The notes under the pieces were generated by a model. It was not told where the DNA came from and did not search any database. It was given only the letters and a program-made list of their open reading frames with translations. Positions 35,836 to 47,224 of a stretch of DNA of 64,000 bases are shown one piece after another. The stretch lies in the NCBI GenBank assembly GCA_001600635.1, contig BCKL01000015.1, positions 404,942 to 468,941 of the forward strand, read 5' to 3'. The DNA is from Leucosporidium creatinivorum (Eukaryota > Basidiomycota > Microbotryomycetes > Leucosporidiales > Leucosporidiaceae). Each line of letters opens with the position of its first letter. Positions within the stretch are counted from its first letter, which is position 1. Made by a program: the position numbers and the translations under genes.

Positions 35836-38557
35836 ATGAGCTCATCCAGCAGCTCAAGGAGAACTCGCAGCTCCTTCATCAACGACCAGACGGACGACCT
35901 GCAGCGGAACAGCGGCGGAGCGGGAGATGGGGCTCGAGCAGCCCCTCAGCAGGAGCAGACTGGGTGGGAGGAGAGCAGTGAGGGAGCAGGAGAGGTAGCA
36001 CAGGTGGATTCGGCTCGCGGTGAGCTATCTCACAAGACGGCTGGGGCTACTGGACGGACATTAAGCTGACCAGAAATCGCGAGGGCAGGCCAAGCGAGGC
36101 GCTTCGAGACCTCTGAGCAGCAGTCGAAGATGGAGGATGGAGATGTTGAGATGGAAAGCTTCGCTCAGAGCGCCGAGGTCTCTGTAGGCCACGCATCGGG
36201 GACAAGGGAGCGCGCTCCCCTTGAAGCGTTCGCCGACATGCCCAGCGACATCATGGCTGAGGTGGGCTCTCTCGCTTGCTCCGGGAAACCTCTGGTGCTG
36301 AACACCCTCCTTCAGATCTGCGGCCATCTCCCACCGCCTACCATCTTCCAGCTCGCCCGTGCGGCCAAATCCTTCCGCGCCTTCTTCCTCACGCGATCAG
36401 TAAAGCCGTTCTACACCGCCTCCCACCGCAATGCCGGTCTCCCTACGCTGGAGGCAATCACAATGAGCGAGTTCGAGTACGCCGTCCTCCTCTTTGGCGA
36501 TCCAATCTGCCGTGTGAGTCGTAGGGCTCGTCCGCCGAGCTCGGCGCAAAAGTTGAGCCTTCTCTCTTTGCAGGTTTGCCAGCAGAAGAGGGGACAGCAT
36601 GATACCTTGAGGTTCTTGATCGTCTGCGGGTCGTGCCGCTCTGGCATGTGAGTGCTCTTCCCCCTCCGCCAGGCGGCGAGAGCTGATCGCGCACCTCGGA
36701 GTCCAGCCTCGTCGACGAGGTTGAAGCTAGGACGACTCTCAGCCACAAGTACCACCCGGAGACCTTCTCTTGCGTCCCCCTCATCCAGAGTGAGCGCGCG
36801 GCGAGGTGCGATCGAGGCGCCAGGCGGTTCGCTGACCCTCTTCTCACTCACAGTGCAGTACAACTTCGACAAGAAGCGGTGCCGTGAGTCCCTACACCCC
36901 AACCTCCCTCCGGCACGCATATTCAGCGTACTCCTACATCCTACTGACCTCTCCACCTTCCTTGCAGTCCACTTCCTCCGCGGCGACCTCGAGAAGACGA
37001 GCGCCGAGCTTTATCAACTCCAGCGAGCGGACGACCAAGACGCCGAGGAGAAGAGCACGGTCGCCTCGCGTACTCGCAGTGCTAGGAAGAAGGTGGTTAC
37101 GCCCACGTCGGAACGCGTCAACCAGTTCGTCGCCGAGAAGCGCAAGCACTGGGAGATGGTCATGACGGTACGCCTTTCTCCCCCTCTCTCGCGCTTTCAG
37201 TGACCGCTGATGTTGCACTCGTCGAGCATACAGGAGCGCGAGAACATGATCGCCGCGTTGAGGGTCTTCGAGGCGCAGGAGTGGGCGGCTGGGGCCGAAG
37301 CGAGGGAGCGTATCCGAGAAGAGCAGAGGAGGGCGGAGCTAGCTCGTGTTCTCCAGTGAGCGAGCTCCTGCTCTTTCGCTCGAGAGTAGTCTGACCCGCT
37401 TGGTCTCTCTTCCGTAGGCAGAAGTTCGAGCTGCTCGACATCGGATGGACCGAGGAGGAGTGAGTTCGGTCCCGAATTCCGACGCTCGAACTCTGCGGTG
37501 ACCTCTCTTCAATCTGCAGCTACACTCGTCATGCCAACCTCGAGCACACGTTCGTCACTGCTGATCTCAAGGGGCCCAAGGAGGATGCTGCTGGTGAGCT
37601 GAGATCGCGAGGCGCGCCGTCCACCTCGGCTTGACTCCTCGCTCCGCTCAACAGCCTGGCTCGCCGTCCGCGACAAGGAGATCAGCTACACCGAACGTAG
37701 CGCCATGACCACCGCCGAACTCGAGCGCGCCAACGCCCTCCGCATCCGCAAGCTCGCCCGCAAGGTCCTCGTCAAGGAGAAGTGGCTCAGGCTCGCGAGC
37801 GCCGAGGACGATATCGGACAGCTCGCCTTCCCTCGCTTCTCGGTCTTCAGCAAGCTTCCCTCGGTCGGTCCTTTTTGGCTCCCTGACCCTGCTGTCGAGA
37901 AGGAGGGAGGCGAGATGGCGAGCAAGGCGCTGCTCAAGAAGGAGGGCGAGCTCGCGAGGTGGATCAACCAGTGGAAGACGCCGACTCTCGAGGAGGAGGA
38001 GTGGAGCAGGCAGCTCTACCAGATCCGTCAAGAGGTGCAGGCCTACCGCCACGCTGTCGACGCCTACTCGGTCAAGATCGCCTCTTTCGCCATCCTCGAG
38101 CAGTCTCAAGAATCGATGGTGACCGACGCCTACGAAGTCGAAACTTCCTACGAACTCATCTCCAGCAGTCACCCTACTCTTCACGCCCACCTCGTCAAGT
38201 TTGGACCGTCGCCGAGTAAGATGACGCTCCAAGGAGCTCGAGCTCTTCATGCGATCCTCGAGCTCGCGGGTTTGGACAAGCATACGGCGAGGACCAAGGA
38301 TCTCGACGACTATGGCTACATCAAGTGGATCGAGTACAGCAGGGAGGTCAGGCTTCAGGTGTGGGAATGGAGGGATTTGGTGAGCCCTTCCTTGTTGCTC
38401 GGCGCAGGAGGATCGTTCGCCGAAGCTGACGTTCGGCGTCCCTGCTTTTCACTCGTCCTCGTCGCAGGTTGATCACGCTACCGTCAACCCTTCGTTCAGT
38501 AGGAACAAGCCCATGACTATCGTCAAGGCCGAACCCAAGCTCGGACGCTGGTACTAG
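35836..38557 (+). CDS. F-box / CxxC protein, family copy B
   Basis: Second member of the three-gene family. The start ATG gives [18 protein letters not shown], then an acidic/Gln region. The F-box-like part reads MPSDIMAE-ICGHLPPPTIFQLARAAKSF across an intron, then FEYAVLLFGDPI. The CRVC...CGSC pair follows, split by an intron after CR exactly as in copies A and C. A helical part (KRKHWEMVMT...RERIREEQRRAELARVLQ) and a C-terminal domain with FSVFSKLPSVGPFWLPDP and IKWIEYSREVRLQVWEW follow. The end is SFSRNKPMTIVKAEPKLGRW and the stop at 38557. It is probably a substrate adaptor of a Skp1-cullin ligase, by analogy with F-box proteins only. It lies on the opposite strand from the other two copies. 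Confidence 0.8.
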
Positions 38558-39089
38558 TCGAGCTGAGCTTTCGATCCGCGCCGAGTGAGCGAGTCGGCAG
38601 TCGTGCTTTATAAGATGAAACGCTTCGCTTTCGCTTTGCTCTCCCTCTCAATCGCTGTGCGTAGAGTTGGCGAGCTTTCCGATCTGCTCGCTGAACTCGG
38701 CGCCGTCGCCGAGCAGCTCGAGACGGGAGTCTCCCTTCGCCAGAGGGCAAACATTGAGGAGCTGAGCTTGTCGCTGCCGTCTAAATGCTTCCATATACTC
38801 CTAGCACCCTCAGAGCCCGCAAAGGTGCAGACGGCTGATGGAAGCCGAGGGCGCTCGAGCGCGAAGCGAGTAAGAATCCGAGCCAGCTTCGGCGATGCTA
38901 GCTTGGCTGACAGAGTTGAAGGGGGCGGGTAGATATGCAGCTGGTCCTACAAGGCCTGTGTGCTCGTAAGTCAGTGGGGAGGCCACCCCTCTGCTGCTCC
39001 ACAAGACGGCGACCTTCCAATCTCACTCGCTTCTTGCCCTTCGTCTGTCAACTCGCTCGTCTCGCACTTCTCTTCGACTTCGCAGCAGG
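38558..39089. other. intergenic region F-box B - CDS1
   Basis: A 532-bp stretch with no supported coding sequence. Around 38690-38740 it contains CTCGGCGCCGTCGCCGAG-like palindromic sequence resembling the GCGCCGAG octamer that is common in introns here. Confidence 0.5.
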
Positions 39090-41836
39090 ATGGCAAAAGG
39101 AAAGGCAAGCGCAGCGCGGCCAGATGTCGCCAGCAGGAGTGTCTTTGATGCTTGTGAGTAGCTCTCTCTCGTCTGCCCAGCATGACGCCCGCTCGCTGGG
39201 CCCAACCAAAACGTGCCGCTGCTCCAGGGAGGCGACGACATACAACAGAGCAGGGACAAGAGGGTACAGCGGGTGAAGAGATGAAGATCTACAGCCTGGC
39301 AGAAGGCCGGACGCTGTCAGAGCTACAGAAAGCCGAAGAGGGACGTGTCGGCCTCCGCGACTTGCTGGTGAAAGCATTCAAACGCGCGGTCTAGAGAGAT
39401 GAGGGACAGCTGGGCTCACTTCCAGCGCGTAAGATGGACACATCTGATACGTTTTGATCACCTGCAGTGGCTATCGACGACGGCAACGATTACTCGAGCG
39501 AAGAGGAGCAGCCCACGCCGGCCGCAACCCTGCTCTCGCCGCCTACGCCCTCGAAGAAGGCTGCAGCTCGCAAGCGCGCTCAATTGCGCAAAAAGGGATC
39601 CAAGACCAACCTCTCGGCGTCAGAGGGCACCGAATCCGACTCGCCCGTCGGCCATTCAATTCCGCCAGTCCCCAGCCTTCCTTCCCCTCCTCCCGCCGTC
39701 GCCAGCGCTGCAGCCAAGGTCAACGGACTGGCCAAGGAGGCCGTAAAGGAGGCTCCCAAGGTCGTCGAGCAGGTCAAGGAGACCGTCGCAAAGACTGTCG
39801 CTCCTGTCGTCGAGACCGTCAAGGCGCACATCCCCGCCGCTCAAGAGCCCCTCATCGCCGACGATGCTTCCTCCTCTGACGCCGAGTCGCAAGGACACTA
39901 CACCGACGACGATGATGCGTCCGACATCGACGAGACGTCGCCTCCTTCGCCTCTCCCCAAGGCGCCTTCCCCTCCCTCCCCACCTGCCATCGTCGTCTCT
40001 TCGCCGCCCAAGGAGGCCTACACCGGCGCAGACCACGACCCCAACAAGAAGCTCAAGGCCATCATCACTCGCACGACTTGGGGTCTCGTCATGGGAGGAG
40101 GAGCGATTGGCATCGTCGCCCTCGGTCATATCTACGTGATCGTCCTGGTCTTTGTTTGCCAGGCCGTCGTCTTCTCCGAGTTGACGAGTCTGTTCGATGT
40201 CGGCTACTCCGGAGGAAGCGCGGCAGGAGAGGCAGAGACGGCCGTGTCGCAGCGTGATCGCGAGCGTGAGCTCCGGAGGAAGGGCAGGAGGGAGGAGCGT
40301 GATAGGTGGAGCAGGAGAATGAGCTGGTGAGTCGCATCGTCTTCAGATACATTGCGAGTCATACGCTGACCTCTTCCTCTCGATAGGTACTTCTTCGCCG
40401 CGACGAACTATTTCCTTTACGGTTCGTTCTCCCGCTCTCGCTTCTCTTCCCCTTTGTTCGGCGCTAACGCGTAGACCGCCGCTCTGTAAAAAAAAGGGGA
40501 ATCCCTAGTGTACTTCTTCAAGCATATCCTCACGCTCCAATCGAGCTTCCTTCCCACCGCCTTCTCCTTCGCTCAATACCACCGTCTCANCAGCTTCGGC
40601 NTGTACATCATCGGTGAGTCGAGTTCGCTGGTCTCAAGCAGCAGTATGGCTATGCACAAACCTCGCCTGCCCGAGAAGACGAGAGACGACTGATGTGCGC
40701 TGTTAGGACAGAAGAGCTGACCTTCGGCGTTTGACAGGCTTCGTCTCGTTCGTCGCCAACCTCACGAGGTCACAGCTCCGCCGGCAGTTCGGCCTCTTCG
40801 GCTGGATCCACATGTCGCTCCTGCTCATCGTCGTCAGCAGCCATTTCATCGTCAACAACATCCTTGAGGTGAGTTGGTTTGGGCTTCTCCCCTCCTACGC
40901 CGAGCGAGTAGCTGACGGTTATCTTCATCAAACTAAAGGGCATGATNTGGTTCTGGGTGCCCGCTTCGCTGGTCATCTTCAACGACATCGCTGCCTACGT
41001 TTGTGGTGAGTGTCAAGGCGATTCGCTCGGCCGAGCTCTCGCTGACTTGCCTCTCCCTGCACAGGCATGCTCTTCGGTCGCCACCAGCTCATCAAGCTCA
41101 GCCCCAAGAAGACGGTCGAGGGATTCGTCGGAGCCTTCTTCCTCACGATCCTTATCGCCATTGGAGTGAGTTCTGATCGACCCTTCGGCCGAGAGAACCC
41201 GACTGACCTCGTCTCCTTCGCAGTGGTCGACCCTCTTCATGCGCTACAACTACATGATCTGCCCCGTCCAAGATCTGTCGACCAACGCCTTCTCCAAGAT
41301 CTCCTGCACGCCCAACCCCGTCTTCAACTGGCGCGAGTTTGCCCTTCCCGAGTCGGCTATCGCCACCCTCAAGACCTTCGTGAGTGCAGCTCCGCAGGTT
41401 CCTCACATCCGTCTCGCTAACTCTTCGCCATCCCTTCTCCTCCATCCCCACCCCAACTCTTCCTCTTCAACAGACCGGCCACACTTTCTCCTCGATTCCC
41501 TGGGCTCCCTTCCAGCTCCACTCCATAGTCCTCGCCATCTTCGCCTCGCTGGTCGCTCCCTTCGGCGGCTTCTTCGCCAGCGGCTTCAAGCGCGCGTTCG
41601 GCATCAAGGACTTCGGCGACTCGATCCCCGGCCACGGAGGCATGACCGACCGGATGGACTGCCAGTTCCTCACTGGACTCTTCACCTTTGTCTATTACGC
41701 CTCGCTCATTCGTGGTACCCATATCACCGTCTCCTCGGTTCTCGCTACCGCCATCAGTGGCCTTACGACCGAGCAGCAGGCCGAACTTGTCAAGGAGTTG
41801 GGCAAGGTGCTCGCTGCCAAGGGTGTTGGACTGTAG
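39090..41836 (+). CDS. CDS1: phosphatidate cytidylyltransferase (CDP-diacylglycerol synthase)
   Basis: Makes CDP-diacylglycerol from phosphatidate and CTP in the ER membrane, the entry to phosphatidylinositol, phosphatidylserine and cardiolipin synthesis. A short first exon (MAKGKASAARPDVASRS) joins over a 314-bp intron to an acidic, Pro-rich cytosolic region of about 200 residues. Membrane segments start at TRTTWGLVMGGGAIGIVALG. Family blocks seen are [72 protein letters not shown] and the signature DFGDSIPGHGGMTDRMDC. The C terminus ends AKGVGL (stop at 41836). Three ambiguous bases (40590, 40601, 40947) fall in coding exons. One acceptor is odd: it follows eight A residues (near 40496). 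A partial duplicate lies at 43635-44740. Confidence 0.95.
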
Positions 41837-42172
41837 ATAGGACGAGATCAAAAGTGACTTCAAACGTCGATAGCAATACAAAGTAAACGTTATACCTACG
41901 CGTACCGAGTGGCTCAAAGAGGACAGCATCGAGCAAAGATGAAAGTGCAGAGAGGCTACCGAGATAGCAAGAAGATCGCTAGAAGGCAGTGGGCAAAATC
42001 CGCTCGCTGAGCGACGTCTCTGCCTCACCGATTTTCGCGCCGAGCTCGGCCGTTGCTTCACCGTCATCGACTTTGGAGGCGACCTTGAACTTTCCAGCTT
42101 CCTTCTCTTCCTCCTTCCCTTCTCTCTCGCTTTTCCAAAGTCGTTTCCACCTCTCTACCACTTATCTACAAC
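41837..42172. other. intergenic region CDS1 - SDR gene
   Basis: A 336-bp space holding the CDS1 3' end and the SDR promoter. Its part at about 41950-42041 is repeated, diverged, at 44860-44955. Confidence 0.6.
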
Positions 42173-43520
42173 ATGCTCGCATCCACCGGAGGAATTCAAG
42201 AAGTCCTAGCGCCGATTCTCGGACCCACCAAGTGCACTCCTCCCGATCTCACTGGAAAGGTCGCTGTCGTGACTGGAGGTGCTCTGGGCATTGGGTGAGT
42301 GATGATGTAACGTCCGGTGCTCTTCTCCTGCGCTGATGACCTGTTCGTATACAGATACGAGGTCGCTCGCTCGTTCATCAAAGCCGGCGCTCGGGTCATT
42401 CTCGTCAACCGAAAGGAGGAGCAGGGCGACGAAGCTATCAGGAAGCTGAAGGAGGAGACTGGAGGAGCTGCCGATGTTGAGTGGATTGGCTGCGATCTCG
42501 GCTCGCTCGAGCAGACGAAGGAGGTCTTTGATGGCATCGCCGAGAAGGAGGAGAGGCTCGATCTCGTGAGTTGAAGGTGCAGACGCTCCAGGAAGCGTTC
42601 AACTACTCACTCTGATCTCTTTCACAGCTCATCCTGTCGGCGGGTATCAATTCGGACGTTTACGATGAGGACAGCGACGGCATCGACCGTCACTTCGGCG
42701 TCAACTGTGAGCTTTGAGTGCCGGTCCTAGCTTGTTTCCATGGCTGACCTTCATCCTCTCAACTTGACTGTACAGGGCTCGGCCACTTCCTCGTCATCAA
42801 CCGCCTCTACCCTCTCCTTCGCAAGACTGCCTCCCTCGCCGGCAACTCAACACCTCCAAGGATCGTCCTTGAGAGTTCAGAGATGCACCGAGGTGCTCCC
42901 TCCGCTGTACAGTTCAAGACGATTGAGGAGATTAACAATGACAAGCTCGGACCTGTTGAGGTGAGACCCGAGCAGCACGATCTCAGCGCCGAGCTCGCGA
43001 CTGAACCACTTCTCTGCAGCGCTACGGCCGTTCCAAGCTGGCCATGATTCTCGGAGCCAAGCACCTTCGCGACCATGTCATCAAGCCGAACGGCGACGAC
43101 ATCTACATCACCTCAGTGCACCCTGGAGTGGTTAGTCGCGCTTCTTGCTTGCTCTCCAACCGGCTGTTCGCCTGCCCCAACAGCTAGCTGACCTCTATCC
43201 ATTCGCTACAGGTCAATACCGACATGCAAGAGAGCTGGAAGCGTGGCTACCCCGGCCTCCTCGGCCAGATCCTCACCCCCCTTAACTACTTCGCCGGCCG
43301 CTCGGTCGAGCAAGGAGCGTACTCTGGCATCTACGCCGCCACCTCTCCCGAGATCATCGAGAAGGAGCTCAACGGCGCCTACTTTTCGGACCCTGCTAAG
43401 TGGGGAGATGAGACTGAGCAGGCCAAGGACATGGGCCTCGCTGCCGACCTTTGGAGCTTGTCGACTCGTCTTGTCGAGGAGAAGCTTGGTAGTGATGCTC
43501 TCAAGTCTTGGAGCAGGTAG
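42173..43520 (+). CDS. short-chain dehydrogenase/reductase
   Basis: A classical-type SDR of about 340 residues in the retinol-dehydrogenase/WW-oxidoreductase-like group. The start gives MLASTGGIQEVLAPILGP. The cofactor loop is TGGALGIGYEVA (TGxxxGIG), followed by VILVNRK (an Arg after the second strand suggests NADP(H)), CDLGSLEQT and LILSAGIN (the NAG-like motif, here SAG). The catalytic set is the Ser in VLESSEMH and the YGRSK (YxxxK). VHPGVVNTDM follows. Exons are joined by short introns with CTGAC sites. It sits between CDS1 and the broken CDS1 copy, i.e. inside the duplicated unit. Its substrate is unknown. Confidence 0.9.
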
Positions 43521-43634
43521 ATAGAAGTGTTTGAGTTCAATCGCAATGTTCATAGCGTCGTTTCGCAGTTCTATTACCCTCTCACCTTGCGAGCCGGCCG
43601 AGTTGCCATCGCCGAGCTTCGCCACAAATCGATT

Positions 43635-44740
43635 TAACGTTCTCTCGCTCTCGCTTCTTTCCCTCTTTGTTCGGCGCTAACGCGTAGACCGGCGCTCCGT
43701 AAAAAAGGGGAATCCCTAGTGTACTTCTTCAAGCATATCCTCACGCTCCAATCGAGCTTCCTTCCCACCGCCTTCTCCTTCGCTCAATACCACCGTCTCA
43801 ACAGCTTCGGCTTGTACATCATCGGTGAGTCGAGTTCGCTGGTCTCAAGCAGCAGTATGGCTATGCACAAACCTCGCCTGCCCGAGAAGACGAGAGACGA
43901 CTGATGTGCGCTGTTAGGACAGAAGAGCTGACCTTCGGCGTTTGACAGGCTTCGTCTCGTTCGTCGCCAACCTCACGAGGTCACAGCTCCGCCGGCAGTT
44001 CGGCCTCTTCGGCTGGATCCACATGTCGCTCCTGCTCATCGTCGTCAGCAGCCATTTCATCGTCAACAACATCCTTGAGGTGAGTTGGTTTGGGCTTCTC
44101 CCCTCCTACGCCGAGCGAGTAGCTGACGGTTATCTTCATCAAACTAAAGGGCATGATTTGGTTCTGGGTGCCCGCTTCGCTGGTCATCTTCAACGACATC
44201 GCTGCCTACGTTTGTGGTGAGTGTCAAGGCGATTCGCTCGGCCGAGCTCTCGCTGACTTGCCTCTCCCTGCACAGGCATGCTCTTCGGTCGCCACCAGCT
44301 CATCAAGCTTAGCCCCAAGAAGACGGTCGAGGGATTTGTCGGAGCATTCTTCCTTACGATCCTCATCGCTATCGGGGTGAGTTCTCCTTCAAGCCTCGAT
44401 CCCCCTGGGCTCCCTTCCAGCTCCACTCCATAGTCCTCGCCATCTTCGCCTCGCTGGTCGCTCCCTTCGGCGGCTTCTTCGCAGCGGCTTCAAGCGCGCG
44501 TTCGGCATCAAGGACTTCGGCGACTCGATCCCCGGCCACGGAGGCATGACCGACCGGATGGACTGCCACTTCCTCACGGGGCTGTTCACCTTTGTCTATT
44601 ACGCCTCGCTCATTCGTGGTACCCATATCACCGTCTCCTCGGTCCTCGCTGCCGCCATTAGACGGCTCACGACCGAGCAGCAGGCCGAGCTGATCAAGGA
44701 GTTGGGCAAGATGCTGGCTGGTAAGGGTGTTGGGCTTTAG
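43635..44740 (+). pseudogene. partial, broken second copy of CDS1
   Basis: It matches CDS1 from the intron near 40424 to the stop, at an offset of 3,211 bp. It lacks the whole N-terminal half, and relative to CDS1 a segment of about 320 bp is missing (CDS1 positions about 41171-41497, joined near 44390), which removes the exon with FMRYNYMICPVQD. A one-base loss at about 44483 (GCAGCGG versus GCCAGCGG) shifts the frame before the signature DSIPGHGGMTDRMDC. From 43708 to 44308 it is identical to CDS1 including introns, but after that point the changes are nearly all at silent third positions, which implies that this copy was once under selection. It supplies the letters A, T and T where CDS1 has ambiguous bases. 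Confidence 0.9.
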
Positions 44741-45056
44741 ATGGTAGGGAGCTAGTATCTACCTGATAGTAACGATGCGAGCGTTCGATGATGTGCGCGC
44801 CGAACACAGAACGGACAAAGAAAGCCGAGCTGAGGAGAAAACCGAGCGTAGAGGCGCCGGCTACCGAGATAGCGAGCAAGTGGTTACAAGCTGATAAATG
44901 GGCCAGATCCCCTCGCTGAGCGACCACTCTACATCGCCTCACCGATTCTCGCGCCGCGATTGGAACTCACTCTCACGCTCAAGAAGCCCTCGGTCGTCGA
45001 AAGAGATAAGCGAAACCTCGAGTACAACACTACAGACTACACCAAACACTACTCTA
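44741..45056. other. convergent intergenic region
   Basis: A 316-bp space between the broken CDS1 copy and the stop of the PC-esterase gene. Apart from the duplicated piece at 44860-44955 nothing is recognised. Confidence 0.5.
44860..44955 (+). repeat. diverged duplicate of the SDR upstream region
   Basis: This stretch resembles 41950-42041, just upstream of the SDR gene: both contain GGCTACCGAGATAGC and CTCGCTGAGCGA followed by CCTCACCGATT and TCGCGCCG. It shows that the duplicated unit ran past the CDS1 stop into the next promoter, i.e. a tandem duplication of about 3.2 kb whose second SDR copy is absent. Confidence 0.75.
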
Positions 45057-46673
45057 TCACTTGTTCTCCATAACGATAGTCCATACGAGCTTGATCCAAG
45101 TGCCCGGAACGACGGGCAGAGCCCACTGCGAACGAGACGAGAAGAGGTTAGCTTCGGCGATGCTTGGCTGGCTTCGGCCAAAGTCGTTCGGCGTAGTCGT
45201 GGCAGGGAAACGCGACCTCACATGAAGGCAATCCCCGTTCGCCATATGCGCGTCAGGCCGCTGCCCTCCCATCTCCGTAACGTTCAAGAACGACACACTC
45301 GCGCCCGACTTGCTCAATCCCTCGGGGGCAGCAGCATCCAGCTCGTCTGCCCAAACATGGTTCATGTCGCCGAAGGTTCCCCAGGACCAATCTGGATGCT
45401 TGTGAAACTCAATGAAGGGGGGAGCGGGGTAGAGCGGCGTGGTGGCGTGCTCGCAGTCGGGGTGCGCTGGGGTCGTTGATCTATAGATGAGGTCGAGGGA
45501 GGGGATGTTGTTGAGGCGGGCGAGGAGAGTGCGAGCCTTTGGATGATGTGAGAGGTCAGCGAGGGAGACTCGAAGATGAGAGACAGCAACTCACAGCTGC
45601 TCGGCCGAGCTTGGCTAGCCCCGAGGCATCCAACCCGAGACAGACGAGACTCCAGTGCGCTCCCGTATTGAAGAAGAGCACCGAGTTCTCTTCTCCCTCC
45701 CACTCCTTCTCCTTCCTCATCGGCAGTACTGCCTCCCACGTCGAATTCTGAAGCCATCCCTCGAACTTGACCGACTCGCCCAGCCCCTCAGCGACGGCTA
45801 GAGATCTCAGCTCATCGGGGTGAAGGAGAGTGTCGTGTCGTAGGATGTGTGCGAAGGGCTGGGCAAAGCGTTCGGCGGGGACGTCGGGAAGAGCTCGGCG
45901 GAGGAGTTCGAGGGTCGCGTTGCTGGCGAAGAGGGCTTGGTGGAGAGGGGAGCCGGTAGCCTTCTGATACCAGGAGTAGGATTTGCCTCGGTAGCCGTTG
46001 GAGAGGGAGGGGAGGTTCATCATCGACTTGAGCGCCTCCACGCTCTGCAAAGTGACCGAATCTGCGAGATCGCCGAACCGAGAGAGAGAGTCAGTGCTGG
46101 ACGTGCAGTGCAAATGGAGAGAACAGAGCACTCACCTCCAACCAACAGCAATCCCTTCTCGCTGTTGTACATGCGCTTGAGAAAATCGAAGGTATCCCAA
46201 TTGCGAATCTCCCCCTCGGGGCGCCAGGAGAAAGCCGAAAGCTCGGTCGTCCTCATATGCCCAGCGTTGAGAGCACCCGACCCCCAGACTTCCACTACAG
46301 TATCCTTTGTCCATACTCTCGACGGCGCTTCCCATCTCCCTCGATTCAAATCGTCATGACGGGTCGAGGGATGCGAAGGTCGCAGTTCGAACTGGGGCGC
46401 TAATGCTGGGGAGGGAGGCGGCGGTGGTGGTGGAGGTTGTAGTCGGGAAGGGGGCTGGCGAGGAGCTTTGTGGTGTACTACAGACTGGCCGGCCAGTGCT
46501 AGCACGAGCACGAGAAGCAGCGCCAACAGACCGTTCCGCTGGGTCTCGAGAGAGGGGAGGCGTCCTGTCCGTTGGCGAGATGTAGGGGACCACTTGAAGT
46601 CGCCTTCTGCGAGCAGGGACGACTCTGAATCACGCCGGCTGTCCCCATCTTCGACGTCGAGCGGCTCGTACAT
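45057..46673 (-). CDS. PC-esterase / TBL-like type II membrane protein
   Basis: A predicted Golgi or ER sugar O-acyltransferase/esterase. The start ATG at 46673 gives MYEPLDVEDGDSRRDSES; one membrane helix (GLLALLLVLVLALAG) follows, then a Pro-rich stem and a lumenal domain. That domain has LLLVGGDSV (the GDS serine motif, joined over an intron) and, near the end, ANGDCLH-WALPVVPG, the D-x-x-H motif of the PC-esterase family that includes plant TBL proteins and the fungal Cas1-like acetylation proteins. FNTGAHWSLVCLGL and WSWGTFGDMNHVW lie between them. It may acetylate a polysaccharide such as a capsule or wall glycan; this is inferred from family. The frame stays open for 134 codons upstream of the chosen start, with an ATG at 47075; 46673 is preferred because it gives a normal short cytosolic tail. 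Confidence 0.8.
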
Positions 46674-47224
46674 GCGAGGAGATGAGAGAAGGAGGGAAAG
46701 AGGCAAGTAGTCGAGGCGGCGGCTTGGGCGCGATCGAAGCCTAGCGGGAGGACAATTGATGAACAATCTCAATTGTAGTGCATTCCCAGGACGACGGATC
46801 GCTCTGCTGAGCTGCCCCCAGCTCGCCTGTTGTGCTACAGTACAACTTGCAGCCGTTGAGCCCCAGGCTAGCTTCCCGGCCCCGCGCCGAGCCTTTTGCA
46901 ATTCAGGCCTGATCCGGGGCGAGATGAGGTGCAAGAGATGAGAGCAGTAGAGGCTACAGTACTGTACAGGATGGCGGCGTACTCGCGAAGAGATTGTTTC
47001 GCCCTGGTTGAAGCAGCGGGAGAAGAGCAGCGCCGAGCCAATGTGAACCTGCGCCGAGCTCATTTCCTTCAACACCGATCTCGGGTATGCAAAGGTCTAT
47101 TGCGGTCCTAATCAAGTGCAAAGAAGAAAACTCAGGTGTAGCTAAGTATTTTAAGCAGTCTGCCGTGTCCAGCACCCGCCTCCAGTGTCGCGCCCAAGAC
47201 ACCATGCTCGGCTCAGCCTCAGGC
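46674..47224. other. intergenic region between PC-esterase start and flavin oxidase stop
   Basis: A 551-bp stretch expected to hold the PC-esterase promoter. A minus-strand open frame runs through part of it into the PC-esterase start, without family resemblance. Confidence 0.5.

Noticed and set aside
46674-47075. N-terminal extension of the PC-esterase by 134 codons
   Set aside because: It would place a long basic stretch without family resemblance before a normal type II anchor; the frame is more likely open by chance.
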